In this document: in pieces, positions 55,171 to 64,000 of the stretch
How positions within the stretch are numbered: the stretch's first letter is position 1
How the letters are laid out: every line of letters starts with the position of its first letter
Origin: Muscardinus avellanarius
Taxonomy: Eukaryota > Chordata > Mammalia > Rodentia > Gliridae
DNA: 64,000 nt
Direction of reading: 5' to 3'
NCBI GenBank assembly: GCA_963383645.1
Contig: OY726571.1
Coordinates: 19,889,599-19,953,598 of the forward strand
Position numbers and translations under genes: made by a program
Notes under the pieces: generated by a model
Databases searched by the model: none
What the model was told of the DNA's origin: nothing
The model's input: only the letters and a program-made list of their open reading frames with translations

Positions 55171-56023
55171 TAATACCCAGCAGACATGAATCCATCTAAA
55201 AGATTGGGCTTCTCCATAGTCTGATAACTTCTGGGATACTGGATGTGCTTCATAGGTGCATATATACACACAGATACAGATAAACTTGTACATTCCAGTT
55301 ATTTACCACTGCATTAAAAGCTAGTCCAAAGCTTAGCAATGTTAAAATTTTTGCATTATATCCATGTATTCTGGCTTCATATATTCATACCTTTACTCCA
55401 TGATGAATGGGATCATAGATTGCAAGTTTCAGTTTGCTGGGATGACATGAACAGTCAGAGGACAGAGCAATCTCAAGACTTAGTAACAAGTCTGTTCCTG
55501 CTATGGACTGACTTGAAAACTGGGTTCACTTGAGCCTCAGGTCTGAGCTCACCACCTCTCCTTATAGACTGGGCTCCCAACTTGATAACTGCTCCAGTAT
55601 TGGATTACTTACACAGAAATTCAGGGGTAAAATGAATTTTTTTTCAGTAAACAAGACCTTTCATGGCCTAGCCTTAGAAGTCACATCCTCTTGCTTATGC
55701 TGTGCACTGTCAAAGCAGTCACCAGATTCAAGAAGAGGCAAAGCAGACTTTTCTTCTCAAAGGAGAATATCAATTTATGATCATGGTTTGAAACTACCAC
55801 AGGGCTCAAATGTTTAGAATTTAGGTCTTATCAAAAACCATAAATACTTTCTCAAAACTACATTCACTAAAGCTGAATCCATATGATATGTTCTAAAGAT
55901 AATATTTTGGGGGATTTGGGGTTTTAACTTTCTGAAAATAATATGGAGGGAGTTTTTTCCAACATCCTCTCACAGTGATGCACAAGGAAAGTCCCTGTTC
56001 TCTGTGGGTTACCTGCCTTAGAA
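55171..56023. other. Unique-looking DNA without a recognised feature
   Basis: Contains a 95-codon plus frame (55530-55817) without a recognisable motif. Confidence 0.4.
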
Positions 56024-56059
56024 AAACAAACAAACAAACAAACAAACAAACAAACAAAC
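56024..56059. repeat. (AAAC)n microsatellite
   Basis: Nine AAAC units, uninterrupted. Confidence 0.94.
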
Positions 56060-56606
56060 CCAAGAGAACAAATAGATTTGAGACTGTAGTATATTGAAAA
56101 AAGAGTTGCAGTAGAGAGTTACCATTATACTCTTGGTGCTGAAATCTGGTTCATGGAATCCTTTTGCATTTCTATCCAAATGTAAGATACAATGCCAACT
56201 CAAATGAAAGACCCTGAAGCTATTGGACAAAATAATACTATTTCTTTACAGAGTAGCTGCTCTTGACCAGGAAGGCTATTGACCCCTGTCCCTCTAGGCA
56301 GTATTTGGAAACCTGTGGTATTATTGGCTGTCACAGTTGCTGGTCAGGATGGAGTTGCCATGAATTCTAAACATCTTGAAATGAAGCCAGTTCCTCACAG
56401 CAAACAATTGTTCCAACTGAAATTTCAGTATTAGCTCTAGTTGATCAATAGTGATAGAAAGGCCTATCTAGAATATATTGATATATGCATTCTATACTAG
56501 GTAACCAATATATCTATACCCATCGCTACATTCATTGAATAAAAATGACATTCATTCTCACTACCAATCCCCTTTAAAAGAAATGTCACAATTGAAAACA
56601 ATGGTT
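56060..56606. other. Unique-looking DNA without a recognised feature
   Basis: No feature recognised. Confidence 0.4.
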
Positions 56607-56807
56607 TTTGTTGTACTGGGTATGGAACCCAGGGGCATTCTGCCTCTGAGCTACACCCCCAGTCCTAGTTTTTATTCTTTGTTTTGAAACAGGGTCTCAC
56701 TGAGCTGCAAAGGGTGTCACTAAGTAGCTGAGCTATCTGCAAACCGCCATCCTCCTGTCTCAGCTTCCCAAATGCTGGCATTACAAGCATGCGCCACCAT
56801 ACCTGGC
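56607..56807 (-). repeat. Sciurid B1-ID SINE
   Basis: 'GTACTGGGTATGGAACCCAG', 'GAGCTACACCCCCAGTCC', 'GAAACAGGGTCTCACTGAGC' and 'ATGCGCCACCATACCTGGC'. Flanks 'TTGAAAACAATGG' and 'TTGAAAACCATTT' look like a mutated target duplication. Confidence 0.92.
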
Positions 56808-56867
56808 TTGAAAACCATTTTTAAACAGTTCTAAAGGCTTTAGATTTTCGAATATATCTAATGTGTA

Positions 56868-57010
56868 TGTATCTATCTATCTATCTATATACGTACATAT
56901 ACATGTATACATATGTATATTCATATATTATATAGATATATACATATATGTATTGTTACATATATATGAAACAGGGATATATGTATGTATGTATATTTAT
57001 GAATACATAT
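56868..57010. repeat. (CTAT)n and TATACATA-type repeats
   Basis: Five CTAT units (56870-56889) run into degenerate TACATATA/TATGTATA repeats. Open frames rich in Tyr, Ile and Val here are not genes. Confidence 0.85.
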
Positions 57011-58187
57011 ATATTCCTATTAAAATTATTTTAAGTTCCAGATAATACACTGCAACTTATATTGCTATAAAATCTAGATCATATTGCTGATTTTCTAAAG
57101 AAAAGATGAGAAGAGATGAGTGTCAGTTATAGTTAAGTGTGGTAATGGTTACTCTGCATTTGATCTTTAAAAAGTCTACAGAAGTACTGAGAGCTTGCAA
57201 CCTGGTCTGGGCTTGAGGAAATTAGAATTCTTTCTGGAGAATGAAAGAAACAAGTCTTGAGATAGAAAAATTAGAATACATGAACATGAAAAAGGAAACA
57301 GAGCAGCTCTGATCAGATGATCTGGACCCTGTTCCCCACTGTTGGAGCTTAAAGGATATGATAAGTGCTGAAATGAAGTGTCAATGAAGAAGCATTTGCA
57401 GGGCCTGATGGTGAAGATGGTAAGCGGGAAAATGATATGTATCTTTTGACTTTAAGAAAGTCACTCTCTCTTGGCAGCAGAGATAAAGATCTAAGTGAAA
57501 ACAAGCTAGAAGGAGGGACCCAGTGAATCCAGGGGAGAGAGATGATGGCATGAACTAGATAGTAGCTCTAAAGAAGGCAGGACATTGAAGAAATCAAAGG
57601 TTAATGGAATATAGAGGGGATGGAGAGGAACCAGCCATCAGAATCATGTAAAATGTAGTGGAAAGGAAAGGAATTGAAGTGGAAATATAAGAAGAAAATC
57701 AGGTATTTTTGTAAGAACTGGCAGGGGGAAGAGCATTAAACACTGAGTTCACTGAAACATGTCAATAGCCTATTGAGTGTGTTAATGTCCAGCAAGGAGA
57801 GATCAGTCTGCAGATAAAGAAGTAGCGATTTCTTGCCAAATTTTTAATCTGGAGATTTAAAAAATACTTTACAAATATGGTGATATAATTTAGACAACTT
57901 TTTGTGTATTTTTTTAAAGAAGGAAGCCAAGTGCTGTTGGTGTTAAATTGTTTATCTAAATTATAGTCTTAATCAAAACTAATTAGAGACCCTTTTAGCT
58001 TTAAATCTCAAAAGGAGACCAGTCATAAAGATCGTCTCCAGATAGAATATCTATGTTTATTTATCTATTTGTGATTAATTTTTATTTACAAAAGTAATTG
58101 TATCTCTATTTTTTGTGAAAAATCAGAACTTAATAGCACGGCAGGATCGATATGTTAAGATGTTGTATGGTTTCTTTTTCTTTCTTT
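57011..58187. other. Unique-looking DNA, possible ancient repeat
   Basis: 57300-57700 is purine-rich with 'GGACCCAGTGAATCCAGGGG' and 'GAGAGAGATGATGGCATG', faintly like the ancient repeat at 51690-52750. No coding frame recognised. Confidence 0.3.
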
Positions 58188-58368
58188 TTTTTTTTTTGGT
58201 GGTACTGGGGTTCCTGGAAGCCTTTCTTCTACCTTCGGGCTACACCCCCAGACCTATTTTTATTTTTATTTTTATTTTGAAACAGGGTCTCCTAAGCCAC
58301 CTGCGCGATCCTCCTGTCTCTGCCTCCCAAGCGCCGGGGATTACAAGCGTGCGCCACCACGCCCGGCC
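58188..58368 (-). repeat. Sciurid B1-ID SINE
   Basis: A T-run, 'GGTGGTACTGGGGTTCCTGG', 'GGCTACACCCCCAGACC' and 'GCGTGCGCCACCACGCCCGG'. Its high similarity to the family pattern and several CpGs suggest a young copy. The B1-like half has lost the GGCTTCGAA stretch, as has the copy at 6846. Confidence 0.93.
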
Positions 58369-58375
58369 TTCTTTT

Positions 58376-58640
58376 CCTTTTAAAGATATACTTTATTGGT
58401 GCATTGTAGTCTCATGCATAATGTAGTTTACTGATAGGGTTCTACATGCACACAACACTTGGTTAGCTTCTCCCTACTTCCCTCCCCATTCCTGTCCTTT
58501 CTCCATACATAATATTGAGATTGGCATTGATAATTTCACATATGTGTATAATGTCAACTGAAGTGTTCCCTTCATTAATTCCCCCTACCCTCTCCTCCCC
58601 TAAACCCTGTCCATTGCTTCTCTGATATTTTTCATGCAGT
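58376..58640 (-). mobile_element. L1 3' UTR fragment, minus orientation
   Basis: 'TATTGGTGCATTGTAGTCTC' at the left is the complement of the L1 3' end. 'TCCCTACTTCCCTCCCC' and 'CCTACCCTCTCCTCCCC' are the C-rich complement of the G-rich 3' UTR. It is truncated before ORF2. Confidence 0.8.
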
Positions 58641-60129
58641 GTCCATTGTTACAGCCTGAATTAAAATCCAGTTCAAAAACTGTACATAATCACCAGCACT
58701 TTTCTAATTATACACTTGGCTCAAAAAATAAGACTTTCATATTTTTGGCAGGAGACTGTGAAATTAAGCTAATGAGAAAGAGTTAACATGGAGAACATGT
58801 ATTGTGGCCAGAGTAAATAATTAATAATTGAGAAGGAAAGTGAAAGGTACCAAGAGAACAGCCCAGTAGGATATGCCTCTGTCATGAGGAAATGAGTAAT
58901 TAAACTAATAAGATAATTTGTCCTCTTCATCATTTCCTATGGCCCCATAAATTATTACAATGTGATTTTACTAAGACTTGAGCAATATGTTTTTGTGACT
59001 AAAATAACTGATTATTTTAAAAATCACAACTTCTGGCTGTTTGAGACATTAATGTCAAGGTAATAATTATACAAGAGCCAAATTCCTCATCTATATCTGC
59101 AGAAAGATTCATGTAGAATTTATAAGAATGGAAAAAGAGAATGTCTTTGCATTTTAAAGCTTGTTTTTAATAAATGTATACAACATTCAGGACAAAGCTA
59201 TAGACTATCTTTTAACAATAATTTCAAAGTATAGAAATTATTAGTTTAGTTACATGTTTCTAAACTCACTCATTTACTGTATATTTATTCATAGAGTCAG
59301 CTGTAGGCACATATTTCAGTTACTCTTGTTAAGGGTGCAGCAGTGAACAATACACATGTGTTTTTCATAACGTATAGTCTCTTGGGGGAAAGACTGTGAG
59401 AACTTGAAAACATCCTTCAATATAACTCATAGGTATTTCAAAAAATCGCATTGGGTTAAAATATATTTAAAATTCTATGCTGTAATAAAATTATATTAAG
59501 ATTAAAATATTTATAATCATATATTTATTAAAATTAATAAAAACACAAAGGCTCAATCCATATGTATATATATGTATATATGTATACATACACATATATG
59601 TGTGTGTATATATATATACATGTACATACATATACAAAATAAAAAATCTTCATTGCAAAGAACTGATAATTCAAATCATAAAGATTATAGAATAATATAC
59701 CTAAAATATATTAGGAAATAAAAAACATCATAAATTAAAAACAGAATTTAAACAGAATTAAAAACAGAAATTAAATATAACATAAAGAATAATTAAAATG
59801 GATTCCATATATAAAAGAGAAAATAATTGAAAAGTTTTATAAATAATGAAAAGAAAAGAGTTTGAGAAAATTCTTATGAATATAAGGAGTTTCAACTTAC
59901 TTTATAAATATTTTTCTTGTATTTTAAATGATTTATTGTTTTGTCTCAAGAAAACATATATTTAAAAAGTTACATTCTTTGGTAAATAATAATGTTTAAA
60001 ATAGGATGTGAGTTTAATTTTAAAACTGATTGGAAAGTTAATATAATGTTAGTGACATCTCAGTAAATCTTATGTCCCTTTTACCTATACAAAAAAAGTG
60101 TTGTTCTTATTTTCTTAGAAGTTAATTTT
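58641..60129. other. AT-rich DNA with TATA/CATA repeats
   Basis: TATATGTA/TACATA alternation at 59563-59636. 'GGTGCAGCAGTGAACAATACAC' at 59334-59355 resembles the start of the ancient repeat at 51.7 kb. No gene recognised. Confidence 0.4.
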
Positions 60130-60212
60130 GGCCAAGCTTGGTAGTACACACCTGTAATCCCAGTATTTTAAAGGCTGAGACAGAAAAATTGCAGGTTTGT
60201 GTCCAGTATGAG
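60130..60212 (+). repeat. B1-like SINE fragment
   Basis: 'GGCCAAGCTTGGTAGTACAC' and 'TGTAATCCCAGTATTTTAAAGGC' are followed by a GAAAGAAAG-rich tail in place of the ID-like half. Confidence 0.75.
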
Positions 60213-62327
60213 AGAGGAAGAAAGAAAGAAAGGGAGACAAAGAGAAGGAGAGAATAAACAGGATGATGATTTTGTTTGGTGAAAATAATTGAGAATAACC
60301 TTCTAAGTGTTACAGATTTCCAAATTTTAAAACTTCAAACTTGTAATGATTTATTCCTTCTCAATTTATTTAATATTGATTAGTTCTTCAGTAAAGTTTC
60401 TGTCATCTTTCTGAGAACAAATTATCCAGAGATTCTATGACAAAAGGCAACATTTTTAAACTATAAGCATCTGGGAACAAATTCTCCCTTATTTGAGGTT
60501 ACATTAATCTAATTTCATTTTACATTAAATTAATAGATTCTGCTTTCTCAGTTATTTGAACCCTGCCTATAAGCTAAGTGTCAAAAGGGATTTGAGTTTT
60601 AAAAAGAAAGAAACTAATTTTGTTATTCATTCACTTAAACATTTATAAGAGCTGATGGAAAGAAGCTACTTTTTATTGGGAGAAATTTTAATTAAATTAT
60701 TATTTTTAAAAAGAGATGTTCAAAAGAAAAATAGAGAAAAATAAAGGAATAAAATAAAGACAGAAGCTTGCAATTGAATGAGTCAATCAAATATAATTTC
60801 CTACTGAATTATCCTTTATATCATACCATTTCAGAACATGAGTTGGTTTTGAAAAACATTTTTACCAGTCATTACTTTTTCGCTTGTTATTCTTTCTGTA
60901 CAACAGATATGAGTTCTTGAAATACTGATACTGTTTTCTGAATATATAAACATATATTAATAAAAATAGAGAGGCAAGATTTAGCTTTCTTCCTGTGACT
61001 TTTAATAATTCCAAATGACTTGATGAAACCCAAATGTAGCAACTCAGCTGAGTCCTCACTGTAATATGTATGTAAATATTCTTTGCATTCAATTTGCGAA
61101 AGGATCAGAAACGGAAGCAACCAGAAATTGAATATTCTCTTCCCCGAGGAATCTCTTGGAATAAACAAGGCAGCCGAGGAACATTTGTAAACATGTCAGA
61201 AACCCAGTGACCTGGGTGCCCTGCCTCGCAAATGGCTGGATGAAAAACAAGTTGAGTCTATTGCAGCATGATATGTGATAATATCAGCCATCATCCTATG
61301 ACCAGAGCTGCATATTTATATAATTACAATTTTAAAAAATTGAATAGCATGTTTTTGACCATTTCCAATGCACATGTGTCTTCAGCATCTAAAATCCATG
61401 AGATGTTCTGGTAAATTATATCCATTTTTAACCTGTTACTATCATCCAGAAAGAGAATTAACTGTTCTTTAAGACAAAGGAAAAAAACAAGAGGATGTTT
61501 GCTGCCATCCAAGGCTGGGAGAACTGGACTCTTCTGGGGGTGGGATAGTGGCAAATCCTTTCCGTGGTGAAATCCGTAGCCACATTATTAAAATGCTTAT
61601 TACTTTTGGCTCATACATTTCAAATCTAGTACTTTATTATTAAAAAGGTCAGTCTTATACACTCTCCTCTTTTGTACAGAATTCTCATAATACTATTATT
61701 TATTTTTTAAAAATGTTAAAAACGAGTTTGAGTAAATACATTCACATGTTGAGAATTTTCAGCCACAAACATATTGATTGTAGATTAATATTTCATAATA
61801 TACAATAAAATTTAATTAAATCATAATACAATTTAAAAATATATAGCAAAGGTAATTAATATAATTATAGTAATTGTAGTACAGTATAATATTTAATAGC
61901 AAAGAAAATATGCAGGGCTTGTTGATAAACTGTTAAATGTGAAGATAATCACAAAATATTATTTACTATGCATCAGTATAAGTAGAGATATGTTTATGTG
62001 TCATGCAAATCAGAATAAAGTGAGATGATGATGGAGAAAAATGCTTATGTAATGTTCATCACAAAAATAATGATAGTGCTTGTTTTGCTTGTCACAGATC
62101 TTTTTAGTTTTATTCCTTTTTTACTGTCCAATTATTCTACTATTAACTGGTTAAAAGTCAGACTAATATATCTTCTTTTGTATGAGGGACAAAAATACTA
62201 CACCATAAATAAATTTTGAAACAGAAATTACCAGAATAACTTTTTAGCTTCACTATGAATACTTAAACGGGACAGGAATTTGTGTCAAATTCTACAAACC
62301 AATTCTAAGCTCGATTTCTTAATATTT
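60213..62327. other. AT-rich DNA without a recognised feature
   Basis: About 2.1 kb. Minus frames at 60862-61168 (76 and 93 codons) and 61324-61554 have no recognised motif. A fully AT stretch runs about 61700-61880. Confidence 0.4.
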
Positions 62328-62368
62328 ATATATATTAGTATTATATATATTTATATATATATATTATA
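62328..62368. repeat. (TA)-rich microsatellite, degenerate
   Basis: ATATATTAGTATTATATATATTTATATATATATAT-type sequence, with potential for local hairpins. Confidence 0.8.
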
Positions 62369-62458
62369 ATATTAACAACATTTTTCTGTTAAGAATGCAC
62401 AGGGTACACTACATAGAAGAGAACTGGATAAAATGTATTGATTACAGAGCAATGCATG

Positions 62459-62498
62459 AATAAATAAATAAATAAATAAATAAATAAGTAAATAAATA
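62459..62498. repeat. (AATA)n microsatellite
   Basis: About nine AAAT units with one AAGT interruption. Confidence 0.92.
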
Positions 62499-62808
62499 CA
62501 GCCTGGAGGTCAGATCAAGTATTTGAAACAAAAAAGTTTAACTTGATTTTATAAATTTATCTCTGGACTAACCACTGCATTTTCTGATGATCTCAATAAC
62601 CTCTGCTATTTCACACTCATAAGTCAGAAGAACATGAGTAATTCTATTTTGGCTTTTGACACTTAGAACACTATGTTGTATTCATGTAACAATTATTGAT
62701 GTACAATTTTAAAATGTATAATTTTAAAATTAAAAATGACGTACAAAATTATAACAAGTACTTAAAGGTTTATATTTATATATTTGTTCTAAGGATCATG
62801 CATATTTT
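62499..62808. other. AT-rich DNA without a recognised feature
   Basis: Short direct repeats of 'ATGTACAATTTTAAAATG' type near 62699-62735; no gene recognised. Confidence 0.4.
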
Positions 62809-63015
62809 TTTTTTTGCAGTACTGGGGATGGAACCCAGAAGCATTTTACCTCCAAGTGACACCCCTAGCCCTATTCTTTAGTCTTTATTTTTGAAACAGG
62901 TCTCACTGAATCACAGAGGACCTCATTAAGTAGCTCAGGCTGTCTGCGAACCACGAACTTCCTGTCTCAGCCTCCCAAATGCTGGAATCACAAGAGTGTG
63001 CCACCATGACCAGCT
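62809..63015 (-). repeat. Sciurid B1-ID SINE
   Basis: 'GCAGTACTGGGGATGGAACC', 'GACACCCCTAGCCC', 'GAAACAGGTCTCACTGAATC', 'CTGTCTGCGAACCACG' and 'GTGCCACCATGACCAGC'. It shares the CTGTCTGCGAACCACG variant with the copy at 18690, suggesting one subfamily. Confidence 0.92.
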
Positions 63016-63059
63016 AGGTATATGCTTTAAAAATATTGAAAACCCTGACTAAATGCAGT

Positions 63060-63340
63060 ATGTCATTCTGAATTGGATCCTAGAACAGAAAGGGGATATT
63101 AATGAGCATGGCAGCAGGAAGCAGAGACAGGGAGAGCACAAGGTTCCCTTCCACATCATGGAGGCCAGAAGAAAGAGTGAGGAGAGAAGGAACCATATAT
63201 AACTCCCAGGGCTGAAGCCCAGAGGCCCACCTCCTGCAACCACACACTACCAGCCCAGCCCACCAGCCAGCTCGGTCCATCAAAATGGGTTCAACCACTG
63301 CTAACAGCTCTCATGACTTAATTCTACAAATCTTGAATAT
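63060..63340 (-). mobile_element. Candidate MaLR-type LTR, antisense
   Basis: 'CATGGCAGCAGGAAGCAGAG' and 'ACATCATGGAGGCCAGAAG', then 'CCCACCTCCTGCAACC' and 'CCATCAAAATGGGTTCAACC', follow the antisense MaLR order seen at 6245 and 15060. Old and uncertain. Confidence 0.35.
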
Positions 63341-63973
63341 TAGCAAATTAGATTTTTAAGGGACATTCTATATTTAACTATAAAATTACTTTTTAATAAA
63401 TTTATAATTATTTATTTAGATTTTTGTTAAATTAACCCTACATAAATGAACAGATCATGCTGCTTCTAATACACATTATCATATGATTTTATTTCCCTAT
63501 ACATTTTAAAACTTTGTCTTTACTTAGTATTTAATTGTCATACTTTTCTGGTTGTGGCAAAATGTATATTATTTTAACATTGGACACTTTAACCATTTTA
63601 AGTGTACAATTTGATGATATTAATTACTTTTGCTTTGTGATACAACCACTACTATTATCTATCTCCAGAGCTTTTCTATCATCCCAAACTGAAATTCTAT
63701 CCCCATTAATAAATCTGGGTGTAATTTAATCTCAAGGAGTATAGAACCTCTGTCTAACCTTTTACCTAGATAGGTACTTAAAATGTTTTTATAATATTTC
63801 TTTATAGCAACTTGGAAGACTCTATTAAATAATGATATGAAAATATTTAGAATTCTGGTTCTAAGCAAACAAAAGAGTTTATCTTTTGTAGAAATAATAA
63901 AATAAAAACTATTGTCATTTTCCAAATAAAATGATTATTCTATACTAAGAGATTATAAAAAATTCATATGGTG
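63341..63973. other. AT-rich DNA without a recognised feature
   Basis: Minus frame 63659-63925 (88 codons) has no recognised motif. Confidence 0.4.
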
Positions 63974-64000
63974 TGGCCGGGCGTGGTGGCACACGCTTGT
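63974..64000 (+). repeat. Start of a B1-ID SINE cut by the window end
   Basis: 'GGCCGGGCGTGGTGGCACAC' followed by 'GCTTGT' is the exact family start. The rest lies beyond the window. Confidence 0.93.

Noticed and set aside
54931..55293. Thr-His, Tyr-Ile and Cys-Val rich frames
   Set aside because: They come from AC and TATACATA microsatellites.

Overview
The window is ordinary mammalian nuclear DNA: AT-rich, intron-poor-looking or intergenic, and dominated by interspersed repeats. No cellular protein-coding exon is recognised. Its most telling mark is about thirty copies of one SINE of roughly 200 bp. The 7SL/B1-like half runs 'GGGCGTGGTGGC ... TTGTAATCCCAG ... GGTTCGAAGCCAGCC'. The tRNA-Ala/ID-like half runs 'GGGCTGGGG..TAGCTCAG.GGTAGA..GCCCCTGGGTTCAATCCCCAGTACC'. 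This B1-ID composite is typical of squirrel-family rodents (Sciuridae), so a marmot, ground squirrel or relative is the best guess. That is inference from remembered repeat biology, not a database result.

Layout. 1-8.7 kb: AT-rich DNA with SINEs, microsatellites, two candidate MaLR-type LTRs, and a 102-bp retrocopy with a clean target-site duplication. 8.7-9.7 kb: an L1 3' fragment interrupted by a nearly full-length processed copy of 7SK RNA. 11.5-14.1 kb: the most interesting element, a small and recent class II (betaretrovirus-like) endogenous retrovirus of 2,440 bp. It has two 306-bp LTRs that differ at one base, a 6-bp target duplication, a leader with seven tandem 35-37 bp units, a 127-codon gag matrix remnant and a broken env transmembrane remnant; most of gag, all of pro-pol and most of the surface subunit are missing. 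It sits inside an older SINE. 14-22.7 kb: simple repeats, a twin-primed (5'-inverted) L1, antisense LTR-like sequence and another L1 fragment. 22.7-29.15 kb: an almost complete L1 on the minus strand, with 3' UTR, ORF2, ORF1 and a CpG-bearing 5' UTR that ends in a YY1-like site; both ORFs are broken. 29-64 kb: SINEs, L1 3' ends, an antisense LTR-like block bounded by 13-bp repeats, two unrecognised decayed coding segments (44.1 and 47.4-48.1 kb), an ancient mammalian-wide repeat (51.7-52.75 kb) and many microsatellites.

Nothing here forms a host pathway. The common thread is L1 machinery: it plausibly mobilised the SINEs, the 7SK copy, the 102-bp retrocopy and the L1 fragments. The deleted ERV would have needed proteins from a related intact provirus. 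No CRISPR array, operon, functional RNA gene or new enzymatic system is visible.
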